Positions 35,699-50,801 of a stretch of 64,000 bases of DNA are shown here, one piece after another. Each line of letters begins with the position of its first letter. The stretch's first letter is position 1. The notes beneath the pieces are model-generated. The model made no database searches. It was given only the letters and a program-made list of their open reading frames with translations, and had not been told where the DNA came from. The position numbers were made by a program, and so were the translations under genes. Source of the DNA: Dictyophora rubrovolvata (taxonomy: Eukaryota > Basidiomycota > Agaricomycetes > Phallales > Phallaceae); the NCBI GenBank assembly GCA_029959195.1, contig CP114125.1, positions 1,426,001 to 1,490,000 of the forward strand, given 5' to 3'.

Positions 35699-35707
35699 TT
35701 ATCTGAG
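35699..35707 (-). promoter_or_regulatory. Iron-GATA-like box CTCAGATAA
   Basis: One mismatch at the first position from ATCWGATAA. Same orientation as the second site. Confidence 0.45.
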
Positions 35708-36266
35708 CCTTAGAACTGGGTTCATGGGAGAAACGTCAAGGAAAGCCCTAGCGTTGCATTTACGAAATTACTTGCGAGATTTAGGAATATAGGCGAGTTT
35801 CTGTCTTATTTCTTATAACTGGTATTTCCCAGCACTAACTGCAATAGATACTAGGTCGTTTTTTATTTACGGAATGGTTGTGGTCCCCGAGCGCCTTTTT
35901 ATCTCTTAGTCACAATCTTAATTTTCAGGATATCGTCATCTCGGGATCTGATTTTCCTCCAGAATCCTGCAAGGTTTTCCGACAGTGCCTCGATAATTTT
36001 GGACTCATTATTACATTCCAAACAAATCGAATTGCTTTTAAACACGTCTAAACTTCATATTGGCTCATCATTTGACTGCGCAATCATTGTGGGAGTAAAC
36101 CTAAGACGAGGGTTAAATTGTCCACATTCTTCTCAATCAACTCATTTATTGTCGCTTGTATGTCATTTTTCCTGTCGGCTATCTTTTTTTTTTCAGCCAT
36201 ATAAATATGTTTCTCTAGGACCGGTTTAGCCTTACTACCCACCCCACTTACAAGTCAAACTTCCCC

Positions 36267-38480
36267 ATGCAAACATTACGCTCTTTGTCTCTCGCAGACC
36301 GCGCAGCATTTGCGGTTTCTTCTCGACTTCTATCATGTTTAGTAACCGAATCTCTGCTCAAAGCAATTTTTATCCCCGTTGATCCTAGCTCGAGCTTGTC
36401 TGGGACATGTGGAACTTGTGTCATTCTATCGAACAAGGCAAATATATCGAATGTCCCTGTAGGACGACCGTATCATCCGTCGGATGTCTTGCTGCTTGTT
36501 TCGTTGCGGTTCCCCCCTATTCTCAAGAAGCCAGTTGACGATGCAGCGGCAGCAGAAGTCGGCCTGGTGGATCCATCAGATATGCTTCCATGGATATTTG
36601 AGATTCGGGAAGACCATAATCCACGTCAAGCCGATGCTTCTTCAATGGCTAGTGCCTTCTTATCCCATTTACTTTCTCCTAAAAACTCATTGCTCAATAG
36701 GCAGCCCACTTGACCCAGTGCTTTCCAGCAGAGTTCTGTGATGTTACACGATATACTATCTCTTCTTTATCTTTGGATCCCATATACATATGGAACAAGT
36801 TCTGCGCTGATATCCAATTTAACGATGACAGTATGATTAGTATTACTAAGGAGCTGAAAAGCTCCATGGAGTGGCAAAGTATTATATTCCAAGTATTTCG
36901 TATTGAGAACCACCGCTCATTGATGGCATCTTTACAGAGATAGCATATGAAGAACGAATAGCTCGACCAACTCTTGCATCTTCAGAATTGGAATGGGAAA
37001 AAGCCCTTGTTGAGGGACATTCAACGCATCCCGTAAGGAATATATTACATCAAGCCCGGCTCGGACATCTCTATAACTACAACTCATCATCATATTGCAG
37101 ATGCATCGAGCGCGTCGAACAATCTTTCCACTACCGGTTATAATACCCGGTCAATACGATTATTATAAGCCTAACGTTCGTTTTGCTTGGATACCGCGTG
37201 AACGCCTTCTAATACAGGGAGAATTCGAGGCACTGCTACGATCCCTCCGGGATTCCGCCGAGAAGAACGCTGGTCATCCATTAGAGGATGTTCCGGATCA
37301 TGTGCTGTTTCCTCTTCATGAACTGCAAATCCCAAATATTGAGTCGAGGTTTCCCGATGCGGTTATACTGCCGGAAGAGTACTTTGTGGCAACTGTGGCC
37401 CAAGCGAGCATACGGTGCGGAAGTCGTTTTTTTGAACTATGAACTTGGACTAATACAAAATTAGCACGCTAATACTGGCTTGTTCGGAAAATCTGGCCCT
37501 CAAAACCGCTGTCGGTGTCAAGATATCTTCTGCTCTTCGCACCATCTCGCACTTTACGGCATACTTCGCACCCAAATTTGGTCGGGATATTCTCCCACGA
37601 CTATCCATTGATCCAAATATTTTGGTTATCGAAAAAGAAATAGCCAGTGCGGTTTATAATCATGAAGACCCAGAAATTGCCAAACATTGCACAGCTATGC
37701 TGAGACGTACCTACAATGGGAAAGAAAGTGGGGAAAAGGTTATTCCTGCGGCTGTTTTGATAGAATCCGCGTACCAGGACATGGAAGATGGTGTCCCGGT
37801 GGTTGTTACAGCTTTGGGTTTGGATGATGAGTCGAAGAAATATGCTTTTTTGGAATGGTATGAACTCATTTGAGCTAACACAGTCCTTTTCCCTTACTAA
37901 AGTTCTTTTCTGAAATAGCTACGTCAACCTCATCTTTGACGCTTTTATACCTCCTCTCTTGATAAATTGCGTTGCATTTGAGGCACACGGACAAAATACT
38001 TTGGCACGGTTTGACCAACAAACAGGAGAACTCAAAGGTTTCGTTTTTCGAGATTTCGGAGGTTTTCGCATTCATCCGCCCACCTTATATGATTCCACTG
38101 GTATAGTGATTGACACTTTACCCGGTCACTGTGTCTTGGTAAATGACGTGGAGGATGCTTATCGGAGAAGTTACCACACGTTGATACATTGTCATGTCCA
38201 ACGTTTAATCCGTGTTCTCGGGTTTCATCAGGATGGGAGAGGATGGGCTCTTGTGAGAGATGCATTGTCCGCTCGAATTCCTCGCGGTACACGATTGTGG
38301 GAGTCTTGGTTGAACCCTGAGAGACAGGTGGTTATGGGGAAGTCACTGCTGAGAATGAAGATGGAAGGAGTGTATCGCGATGTAGGTTTCTTGCTCACTT
38401 GACTTATTAGGTTGAAACTGATGTTTTTTATAAAGGCAGTGTATGAACAAGTTCCTAATCTTATTCATTTTCGTGGCTAA
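36267..38480 (+). CDS. NIS siderophore synthetase, IucA/IucC family (copy B)
   Basis: Seven exons join in frame: 36267-36651, 36729-36878, 36938-37032, 37101-37414, 37465-37857, 37919-38385 and 38440-38480, about 614 residues, close to bacterial IucA/IucC length. Landmarks parallel copy A: RLLSCLVTESLLKAIF, LVEGHSTHP then MHRARR, FPLHELQIPNI, LPEEYFVATVAQASIR, VAFEAHGQNTLARFD, FVFRDFGGFRIH and the ending PNLIHFRG. Most shared intron positions match copy A, so the pair arose by gene duplication within a fungal lineage. The two differ enough (for example EGHPTHP versus EGHSTHP) that they may use different substrates. Expected to be cytosolic and, from the shared promoter, induced when iron is scarce. 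Confidence 0.9.
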
Positions 38481-38856
38481 GTATCTTGTTTGAGAAAAAC
38501 CCTTATGTAACGTATAGGGAGATCGTTTACCCCCATGACTTTAATTATTCCATCCATTGCATAATATGGAACTTTTATTTCCGCAACTTCCTGTTCGTGA
38601 TCTCCGGTTGGTATTTCAAATGAACTGGGAACGACAGATTGTACCTTTTAAAAATCCAAAATTTATATCACCGTGCTTCGATCGAAATTTGAAGAAGTTT
38701 TTATTTTTAGTTTATCTTGGTTGCAGACGCTGCATACAAACAGTGAGCCGCTAGCCCCAATTGCCGAATTTGAACCATTCATTGGGCTGCACCTTTCTCT
38801 CGACCGCTGGCTCTATAACCCAGAGACGTTATAACCATTTCACCTCAATAAATAGA
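38481..38856. other. Intergenic stretch, no gene seen
   Basis: AT-rich flank. The last 80 bases resemble the sequence before the second GMC gene, marking the start of the tandem duplicate unit. Confidence 0.5.
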
Positions 38857-41800
38857 ATGACAATGACAAAGCGCGCAAATGTTGAAGATATTGCGAATAG
38901 ACAGTTCGACTATATCAGTAGGAAGAACTGCTCCATCACTGCCATCCCACCGTTATCAGTAGCTGATTAGAGCGGTATGTAGGGGGTGGTGTAAGTGCCG
39001 TGTCGATAGTTGCTTTAATTATGATTATGAGCTGACAGACGACGGGATCAACTCTTGCCGCTCGTTTGAGCGAAAATCCTGACATCCTAGTCCTCGAGGC
39101 AGGCAAGTTGCATGTCAGTGATCCCCTCATCGGTATGTTTTTAACATGGTAATGAAATGAGGACACTATAACTGCTGACAGACACGCCTACAGGATGTTT
39201 TGAGCAGTTGGGAAATGCCGATTATGACTGGGTCTTCCGGGCAGTAAGCCTTCTCCGGTGTCGATTTTTTGTTGAGATATTCAATGTCATTTAGACACCC
39301 CAAAAAAGGCTCGGAGGGAAAACTTTGATATGGAACAGGTTTGAGAAATAGACCATTATGTGATTTTGTATTTCACCATCACTACATAGGGGCAAAGGTC
39401 TTGGAGGAAGTTCAAACATCAATTATATGGCATGGACACGACCTGGGAAAGATGAGATTGATGGTATAAAACCCCTCAAATAAAAACACTTTTTTAACAA
39501 CTTCTTAGCTTGGGGAATCCGGGATAGACGTACGATAAGTTTATCCCATACATCAGGAGGGCTGAAAGGCGATTGAAAGAGATACATGTACATCGTATCG
39601 TGATTCTTACTGTTGAACTATCTCACAGCTTCCATTTTCCGTCCCAAGACATTGTTGAACGCGAGTCTTTAGTCGTTGAGCCCTCCCGGCATGGCAAAGA
39701 AGGTATTTGCAAACAATACTATGTTGCGAATCGATCAGATTGTTTTTACCGTCTGTCAGGGCCTATCTCTGTATCTTTTTCCGACAGGCCCTCTGATCCT
39801 GAACCAATTATCAGAGCCGTATGCACTCGACAGCCTTCCATACAATCAGGAAGACTTAACAATCTTAATCTAGACTCTCAATAACGCTGGTATTCCCAGT
39901 GTAACGGATCCGTGAATAGAAGCGCAATTTACAGAAGAAGATTTCTTGAATTAAATCATGACATAACAGGTTAACGGGAAATACTCCGGAACCTGGTGTT
40001 CTCCTGCGTCAGTCAATCCAGTCACACTAGCTCGATCAACTGCATTTACGGTATATTTCAGTCATCTTGTACTCTTTTAGAATGCCGTTGATTATCATAG
40101 GGCTATCTTCAACCAAGTATGGGACGACCAAATCTAAGTGTTTTAGTGGAGACCTACGTCACCAGACTGTTACTTGATGGCAACTCGACCGAACCTGTTT
40201 CGGCCAAGGGAGTAGAATTCAAGTACGGAGATAATGTATATGTGGCTTACGCTAATCAAGAAGCACTCCTATGCGCCGGGTCAGTTCATGAGTCTTCCCC
40301 TCGATTGACCTATTGATCCTTTAACTGGCAGTGCTCTCAAATCTCCCCAGATTCTTGAGCTGAGCGGTATTGGAGATCCAGAAATTCTCACACCTCTTGG
40401 AATTGATGTCAAAGTCAATCTTCCTGGAGTCGGGGCTAATCTCCAGGAACATTTCGCTAACTTCGGTATTGCATTTGGAAGTATATGCTCGAACAAATTC
40501 TTTCCATTCAAATAAAATTGTTCTACAATTTTAGAATTCAAACCCGCATTCAAACCCTCGATGTGTTGTCAGATCCCATAGAATCCAAAAGTACCACTGG
40601 CACGAGCTTTAGTCAGTAAATGTGCCTTTCATGAAATTATTTCGTTAGCCTAATCGTACCCAGTCAACAAAAGCGACGTGGACTTCTTTCATTCACAGTC
40701 TCCGGACTAACATTTGCCTCACTACAAGCAATATCCCCTCAAGCTGACATGATCATCACCCGATTGGAGGAAAGGCTAGCTAGCAATGAACTTATATTTT
40801 TCCCTGGAATCCGAGAGCAATACAAGATTCAACTTAAAAGATTGAAAGGCCCAAAGATGCCGGATGGCGAGATTATCATCAACCCTATGTTCAATGGATT
40901 CATTAGTTCGTGATATCAATAATGGGATTTTTTCCAATTCTCTAACGACTCTTCTGTAGATCAAGCCGAACCGGGCAAACGCTATGTCTCCTTCCTATGT
41001 ATCACGGTGACACCCTGGTCTCGTGGGACTGCTGTATGCACAACTGTCTTTTGTTTCGGAGAACTTTTTTTCCCTAAATGACTTCCTTCAAGCACATCAC
41101 CTCCAAGGATCCATTTATCAATGATGCCTTAGATGGCAACCTTTTGGCTGAGGAAATCGACCTCGATATCATCGTGGAATTATTCAAGTTTACTCGATCT
41201 TTGGGTTCGTTTGAACCTTAAATATAGAGCACATTTGCCAAAATCTAAGCACCGTGTGGCGTATGTGACTCATGATGTCAAGTTGCTTTCGCAAGTATCT
41301 TACGAGACCCATTTCCAGATACATCGAGCACCTTGTCAATGCTCCCGAGAGAAAATGGTGATGTCGTTGATCCCACTCTCAAGGTATGTCGACATCATGT
41401 CCAACCTAACTGACGTTCTCATGGATAAATAGGTCTGGGGCACATTCGTGTGTGTGATATTTCTATCATTCCCTTGCAGATTGGGGTACACACGCAATGT
41501 ATATAGTTACTATAAATAGGGGATGTCAGAGTAGGTCGTTTCAAGGCCGTTTCACTGTCCGTTTCGGTTCCAGTGAAACGGCTGGTGAAACGGCGAAACG
41601 AGTGAACTGAGCGAAACGGCAGCCGTTTTGCTGTCCGTTTCACCCATCGGCCGTTCTCGGTCAGGGATGAATTTTTAAAGACAATTTCTAGAAATATTTC
41701 TTTAATAAATCATATAAAATTTTTTTGAGCAACTGTACAACATAGGTGAAACAGCGCACGAAACGGTCATCGAAACGGATGGGCAGCGGGGGTGTTCAGA

Positions 41801-41973
41801 GTTAAAACGGGATAAGTGGTATTCCCGAGATATTCCCGACATCTCGAAACGGGCAACGAAACGGACAGCGAAACGGCCTTGAAACGGCCTACTCTGACAT
41901 CCCCTAATGGCTGATGACATTAACTGGCACGACCATAATAGGTATTGCCTATGGTATAGCGGAAAAGGGTTAG
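38857..41973 (+). pseudogene. Decayed GMC oxidoreductase (tandem copy 1)
   Basis: Aligns along its length with the gene at 42301-45162, with the same exon order. Recognisable parts: VEDIANRQFDYI, the STLAARLSENPDI segment, GLGGSSNINYMAW (GMC signature 1), [33 protein letters not shown] (signature 2) and ending AYGIAEKG. The Gly-rich FAD loop is damaged at the first exon end (YIIIG of copy 2 is not kept). About ten bases are missing in the exon near 39,510, shifting the frame, and roughly 95 bases are missing near 41,220. A MITE sits in the last intron. It is therefore not expected to make an active oxidase. Confidence 0.8.
41519..41904. mobile_element. MITE with about 50-base terminal inverted repeats
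   Basis: The left end (ggggatgtcagagtagg...) and the right end (...cctactctgacatcccc) are inverted copies over about 45-50 bases with few mismatches. GAAACGG/CCGTTTC units recur many times inside both ends, like subterminal transposase-binding repeats. There is no coding capacity. TAA flanks it at 41513-41515 and 41905-41907, suggesting a 3-base target duplication as in PIF/Harbinger elements. The matching intron of the second GMC gene lacks the element. Confidence 0.85.
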
Positions 41974-42300
41974 TAAACCAACTATCTTGGAATACTTCGT
42001 TCGTTTACACTGTTCCAGCTGCAGATATGATCCTGAGCCGTGTTTGACCCACCTTTCCCGCCGGTGTAAATGATAACCAATTTATTTCGTTTTATTATTT
42101 GCTATCTGAGAAATGTATTGAAAAGTGGTGCTGATGTCCCACCCCACCGTCGTCCCACCCTGCATCGGTTTCATCAGCCCGAATAGATTAACTCGCTGAT
42201 CAGTGAACTAGCAATCACCGTGCTTAGGCTGCCCCTTTCTCTCGAACACTCTTTAGTCCAGGGAAAATATCACTATTTCGCCTCAATAAACGGAGTAACA

Positions 42301-45162
<2,862 letters not shown>

Positions 45163-45633
45163 TAAACCAACTATCTTGGAATACTTCGTTTACTATGTTA
45201 CAACTGCATTACAGCCGCAGATATGATCCTGGGTCGTGTTTGACCCACCTTTCCCGCCGGTGTCACATGATAACCAATTCGTTATTCATTCGACCTTTCC
45301 GTTTCTTATTATCTTGCCGCATTATCGGAGAACTTGTGTTACTTGAATATTGGTACCGCAATATATCACTATTTCTGAAGAATGCACCCATGCAAATTTC
45401 CTGGAATTTACTGCCAGTTTAGTGTGAATTATTTAATGAAAGCTCGAGATACTTGAAGGGGATCATTCATTAGTATGAGCAGCTTCGGATTCGGAAACAG
45501 ACGAGAACGGCGGAGATTCCATCCATACCAATCATTAGCGACATAGAAGTAATGATAGAGGTAAAAAAGTGCATTATAATATGGCATAGAAGTAGTGTAT
45601 ACAACAGAGTAATAAATATCGAAAATAAAATCA
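45163..45633. other. Intergenic stretch between convergent genes
   Basis: 3' flanks of the GMC gene and the P450 gene. No other feature seen. Confidence 0.5.
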
Positions 45634-47698
45634 TTAAGAGCTCGCCCTTGGAGTAATAACATAATCGAATTTTTCAGGAAGACTAAACAAGAGTGATTAT
45701 CTGATTTTTTGTCGAAGACTAAACCAAGAAGTGACTTACGCTACTAAACCTTCCTGGAAATTCGGAGGTGGAATAACAGGTTTACCGTCTTTAATGACAG
45801 GTTTGATGTCATACGTAGCAATAAGGGTCGCACTTGCTAGCCATTGCATAGCTTGTGCGAGATATACACCTGGGCAACGCCTGCAGCAGAAGTGAAATGA
45901 AAGTTCATGTTTGACTCGTAGTTTTTGAGTTAGTTACCTGATACCAAATCCGAATAGATAATCACGCGGATCCTTTGCTTTGTGCTCTGCCGAGAGGAAG
46001 CGGTCTGGGTTGAATTCCTCGGGGTTGGGATACATTTCTTTGTTGTGTAAGAAGCACCTAAAAAACAAAGGGCTACGATAAACGGCGGTTGGTAGGATAA
46101 AATAAGCTTCGAAATGTACCATGTGTTCGGAATAACAATTGAACCCTTCGGAATGAGATAATTATTATGAACATCGTCTTCTGTGGGGACGTGTTGCAAA
46201 CCTATTAATTAATGTAACATTCAACGCGAAGGATGGAGATTTTGTAGAATGGAACGCATACCGGTTTGACCTATTGGATACACACGATGTATCTCCATGC
46301 ACAGGGCTTCAAGGTAGGGCAACTTGAAACGATCGGCTAAAGTCGGTAAACGGTCTCTTCCAACCACGAAATCGATTTCAGCTTGAGCTTTTTGCAATTC
46401 GGCGGCGTGTCTGACAATTCCGAGTATAAAGTTGGACAGTCCTGCCCCCGTCTAATAATGTATAGGGATTTGTGAGTATACTGTCGTCCCGACAAAATGC
46501 GAATGAATTGTTTACCGTAAGGGCCCCGCCTAAGAAGTTTGTTAGCTGTGCACACATAAGAGTAAAAGTAATACGTACCGGCGTGAATACCAGCTGCAGA
46601 CCATTGTATGATTCTCTCTTTTTCGGGTGTCAGATCTTTTTCTTCCTTTAGAATGTCTGTAACGAAACAAGAAGTGCCAGCAGATTCCGATTTCTAAAAA
46701 AAAGACGTTTATGGGAAACACATTACCAAAATTATGAAAAACAAATACCATTTGTTCTTTTGTCCATTCATATGGACGTTGAAGCATTTTATCTACCTCT
46801 TCACGATACTTCACCGCCTTTGTTTTCCAACCAGCACCGGGGAACCATTTTGGGACATAACGGACTGAACAGAAGATGCTCAACGAGCAATTTTGACGAA
46901 GAAGTATTACTTACGTGCAGGAAAAAGGTCAACAGCAAAGGCCCCGCTTTCGGTCATTTCGGAGAACCCGTGCATAGCATTGTTAACGACCGTCACGAAA
47001 GGATCGTTCTCATCGACAACTGTATAGCCATACACAAGCCTTAAAAAAACAGCACCAGCATATCTATTTGGAACTTTCAGCTTCCGAAACTCAACCGTGA
47101 AATGCGTCCTACTCACGACTGAAATAGGTCGATGTGGTTTTCCGGTGCTTTGACAAGGCGATCTAAAAGGGTCTTGACTTCCTCTTTCAGAATGGGCTCA
47201 TACTCTTCGACTTGTGTAGGGGTGCCCATAAATCCTCCAAAGTGTTTGCGATGAGTCGCCCAGGCTTCGTTGGCTTCAATCAGGACTGGGCTTTTATCCC
47301 ACCCAACCATTTCACCAGCCATTATAAGAGTTGGTCGACGGCTGTACAGTTTTCCTTTGAGGTCGAGCATTTCATACGCGTATTTTGGGTCGTTAAGAAT
47401 GACCAAGTGAAGTCCTACAACATTAATGTGTACAATTGGGCCTAAAAGGACGAGTTAGTCGAGGTGGCTCATGACTTTGTACACTCAAAGAACCATATAT
47501 CTTCGCCCACTCTGCAAATTTCTCATACGCTCGCGTCTTGGGCATGTCTCTAGCATTTCCGATTATAGGTAATGGCTTAGGGCCCGGAGGCAACGAAGGC
47601 TGTTTCTTGAACATGGGGAAGCAGGAGGAAGCGTCGATATCGATATCGGGGATGTCCTGGACAGTGAAAAGGGTTAAGATCGGGGAAGATGAGTTCAT
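45634..47698 (-). CDS. Cytochrome P450 monooxygenase
   Basis: Start ATG 47698, stop at 45634-45636; about twelve exons join in frame to roughly 500 residues. The proline hinge [14 protein letters not shown] opens the catalytic part. Later come the C-helix [22 protein letters not shown], the I-helix AGIHAGGALTTG, the K-helix ExxR (MEIHRVYP), the PERF-like FNPDRFL, and the heme loop FGFGIRRCPG with the Cys ligand. The architecture matches the O-methylsterigmatocystin-oxidoreductase-like P450s common in agaricomycetes. Two oddities: the acid usually found before the I-helix Thr (AGxDT) is Leu here, and no hydrophobic N-terminal anchor precedes the hinge ([19 protein letters not shown] is not a convincing membrane span). 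An upstream anchor exon may have been missed. Confidence 0.9.
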
Positions 47699-49052
47699 AG
47701 CCTTTTTAAACGATTTAAACCTAGTGAGCTTATGCGCCGCGGATCAAAGTTTGACTCAGTTTGTTACCTCATGCCCGCTCGGGGTTTTAGAAGTTGCACT
47801 CTATTTTACGGCAATGGTCACTGCTTGCCCGAATGGCATTTTAATGACAGCTGCGGGCTCGTGCCTTTCGGATTCGTTCTTCAGCGGAACGGTCTTTATT
47901 CGCTAAACATACGCAAAAAGAACCAAGCTGAAACAAAGGAAGGTTGGGTACTTTCAAGGTACTTTGGTTTGTTGGGTGACAAAGGGAACAAATACCTCAT
48001 AACGCTGTACTTGTGTAAAATAAACACCACCAAGATGGATACATTACTCGGCATAAACTCGCCGAAGGTCTCAGATATCATGCGGAGTGTTGAGGCCAAG
48101 GCGATGTCGCGGAGCAAGCACCCCGAGCGAAAGCTGACTAAGACAGAAGCGCCCAAACCGTGTTGTCCTCATTTAAACATCAAAGGCGAGGTTTCATAGT
48201 CCCGTATTCGCACCCACGGATGACACTGCAGAAGGCCCAAAACCCGAGGCTCGTTTGGGTCCAACTTCGTATTAAAATAGACCGTGACGGGTTCACGAGT
48301 TTATTCAAGTCGCTACTTAAGGCTCCTGTTCATTGAAGTCGTATGCGTGTATTTGTCCTTGGAGCTTTTGGTTATAAAAAGTGCACGCAACATTGTGCAG
48401 AATGATATGCGAACCAGCTGGCGTCACTGATGGGACAGCGGATAAAAGATGCGTAGGATGGAAAGGCCAAAAACTTGATTGAGAGAGAGCGTTCTAAGGT
48501 ATTTGCTTTACTTTGTGTTTTCCCTAAGCATGACGTCGTTTAAAATTTGCCACAGGTTAAGCCTTGGATTGGATTGGAAAATTGTTCTGAATTGGGGGGA
48601 ATTGTCGTCAATGACTTCATACGTCTACTCTTTCAAGAGGACCGCGATGAGCGTACAAACTTCGAGATAGAATTTCTTCTTGACACCAGTGGCAGGACTA
48701 GGTCTTTTCGAAAAGCGTGATACTATCTCGTCCATACGTCATGGCTCAGGTAGCTGCGAACATAGTACTTTATCAACTGGCTTAAAGATTCACTTAGCAA
48801 TCGTACTCGTTATTTGCCAGTTTATTACAGCTATTAATACTATAAATGTCCAAAACACAATTCCGGGGCTAATAAACTTAGTCCGTACGTATCAGTAGTC
48901 CTTTTTTGTAGAGCTTCGTGCGGCCAGTCTAAAAGAGCAATACTTCGTACGTTTTTTCTGGGGAAACCGAAATCTTCGCATTCATTGCGATCCATTTGAA
49001 TATTCACTTACAACAAATAACTCTGATCGAATGTGCACGCAAATACCAATGC
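47699..49052. other. Intergenic region, no gene supported
   Basis: Open frames of 100-155 codons at 47538-48199 run partly antisense to the P450 and lack family features. A short stretch near 48128-48146 (gagcgaaagctgactaag) recurs at about 58057-58075. Confidence 0.4.
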
Positions 49053-50801
49053 CTAAACATGATCGGTCCCGGACTGGCAGTGGGGACCCAGATCTTCAAC
49101 AGACTGACCGGCGTCGTCTGGCAATCCAGTAGGAGCATCAAAATCGTTGATCCCTGCTTCCAAATTCACGTTTTCATCTTGATCGCCCATTTCTATGAGA
49201 AAAGACTGGTGTACGTGTTGTAGAACACTTTGAATTTGTAGTGTTGGTAGCGATATGTCGCTGGCTTCTATAAACGCAGAATTGCGTTGACGAAGATCCA
49301 AGATAAAGTTAGAAACCAGGATAATGACCAGGCTATTGGATGGAAAATGAAAATAAAATTCAAAGGAAATTTCAAATTATCTCACCTATTTTCGCAGACA
49401 ACCAGAACATCAGAGGTTGGATCCTAATCATATTTCAAGATGAAAATGCAAAACGCATCACGGAGGCTGAACTTACGTCCGAAAACTGAGAAGAAAATTA
49501 TGAAATGTAATAGGGCTATATGCGGAACTTACCACTTCTTGAAAGACCGTACCTATAATGGATATAGTGACCCCGAAGCTTACAAAGCCATATGAACATC
49601 ATTTTCAAACCGAGGAATTTTGTATCATATACTTACAGTATTCCTGAGATAGCTAGTTGGATTATTAGACGCAGTCATGCAAATCAGTTGTTAAAACTTA
49701 CTCTGCTTAAGGAATATGGAAACAAGGTCACTGCGGTTTCGAATTCCAGCTTTGATCCCTGATCTCCAAGTTCCCCAAATGTTCCACCAGCATATTCCAA
49801 ACTCTATGAGACCACTAATAGTATTGATAATATTTGAAATAAAGCTAACCAGAACCGTCTCATCTGAAAGGTGTGAATTTTGCGTTACAGTATGGTAGAT
49901 AGGCTGGGGCGTAAGATTGGCCTCAACCTTGTCAGGTGGTTGACATACTAGTGACACTAGAATTTGAAAAATGAGAATGAATTAACGTATAGCTTGCATG
50001 CTTAATTGACTGACTTTGTAGCGCATCCTTGGAATGCTATAGAGTCTGGAAAAAGGTTTGTCAATATAATCACATGACACAGCCATATTTCGAGATAGTC
50101 CCCTTACCAAAAACTTGTAAAACCAGTCCCGAGAAGAAAGTCAAGGCTAGAAGCCCCGTAAGGATCTTATTCCCTTTACAGAGTGCGTATGCACGGGCTA
50201 TCAATAAACCTAAATGAAGATCAAACGAAATCACAAAAGCAGATACTGCGTACTGACCCCTAAAACCAATAAACACCAAAATACCAATAACGTTAATCAC
50301 ATTGGCAAGAGTATCACAAGTCCTATTGTCAATTAAATTCTGAGTTCTACGATTATGGGTAAGCTCTTACCTCCCCAGCTGCAGGAAATCACCGAATAAT
50401 TAGCACTATAATTGGAAGACTTTTGGAGTTCAATGTCCCGCTTACTGGCAAAAATTCATTCCAAATGGTAAATGCTGCGGTAATCAACGCTCCATATCTC
50501 GCGAAAATGTAGAGTAAGGCCGGAAGACTAAATCGCTTGAACCAGATATATTCAATTTCCTGTCCAAGTCCGAGAATGATAGGGTAGAGTGATAGTACTG
50601 CAATCTCTGAGCTCGTCTTAGACTTTCATTCAAACTTAAGTAGCTCACCTAGACTACCGAAAAGACCCGATTGAAGAATATAACTAAGATATCATAATGA
50701 GTGAGTATACCAAAAATATTTGCAACATAGAAAATAATCCCATACAACTCATATGTTTCTTGTATCAAAGTCTGACTCAGACTCTCCATGATCTGAGTCA
50801 T
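49053..50801 (-). CDS. DUF6533-type multi-pass membrane protein (copy 1)
   Basis: Start ATG 50801, stop at 49053. Early exons give ETYDYILQSGLFGSLE, then YPIILGLGQEIEYIWFKRFS and LPALLYIFARYGALITAAF, which match the agaricomycete DUF6533 membrane domain (EIEYIWxKRxS). An 8-base exon (CTGGGGAG) joins WNEFLP to RTCDTLANVINVIGILVF. Several further hydrophobic segments follow (AFVISFDLHLGLLIARAYAL, KILTGLLALTFFSGLVLQVF), giving about seven predicted spans. A soluble acidic tail follows with LDLRQRN and LPTLQIQSVLQHVHQS. The family is fungus-specific with unknown function and may be receptor-like. Some middle introns are not fixed exactly. Confidence 0.7.

Larger units (their letters stand above)
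35231..36266. promoter_or_regulatory. Divergent promoter of the two NIS synthetase genes
   Basis: A 1,036-base gene-free stretch between two ATGs that face away from each other. It contains three iron-type GATA elements, listed separately, and a CT-rich plus-strand stretch before the copy B ATG. Confidence 0.75.

Noticed and set aside
47538-48199. Overlapping plus-strand frames of 122 and 155 codons
   Set aside because: Partly antisense to the P450 first exon and without conserved features.
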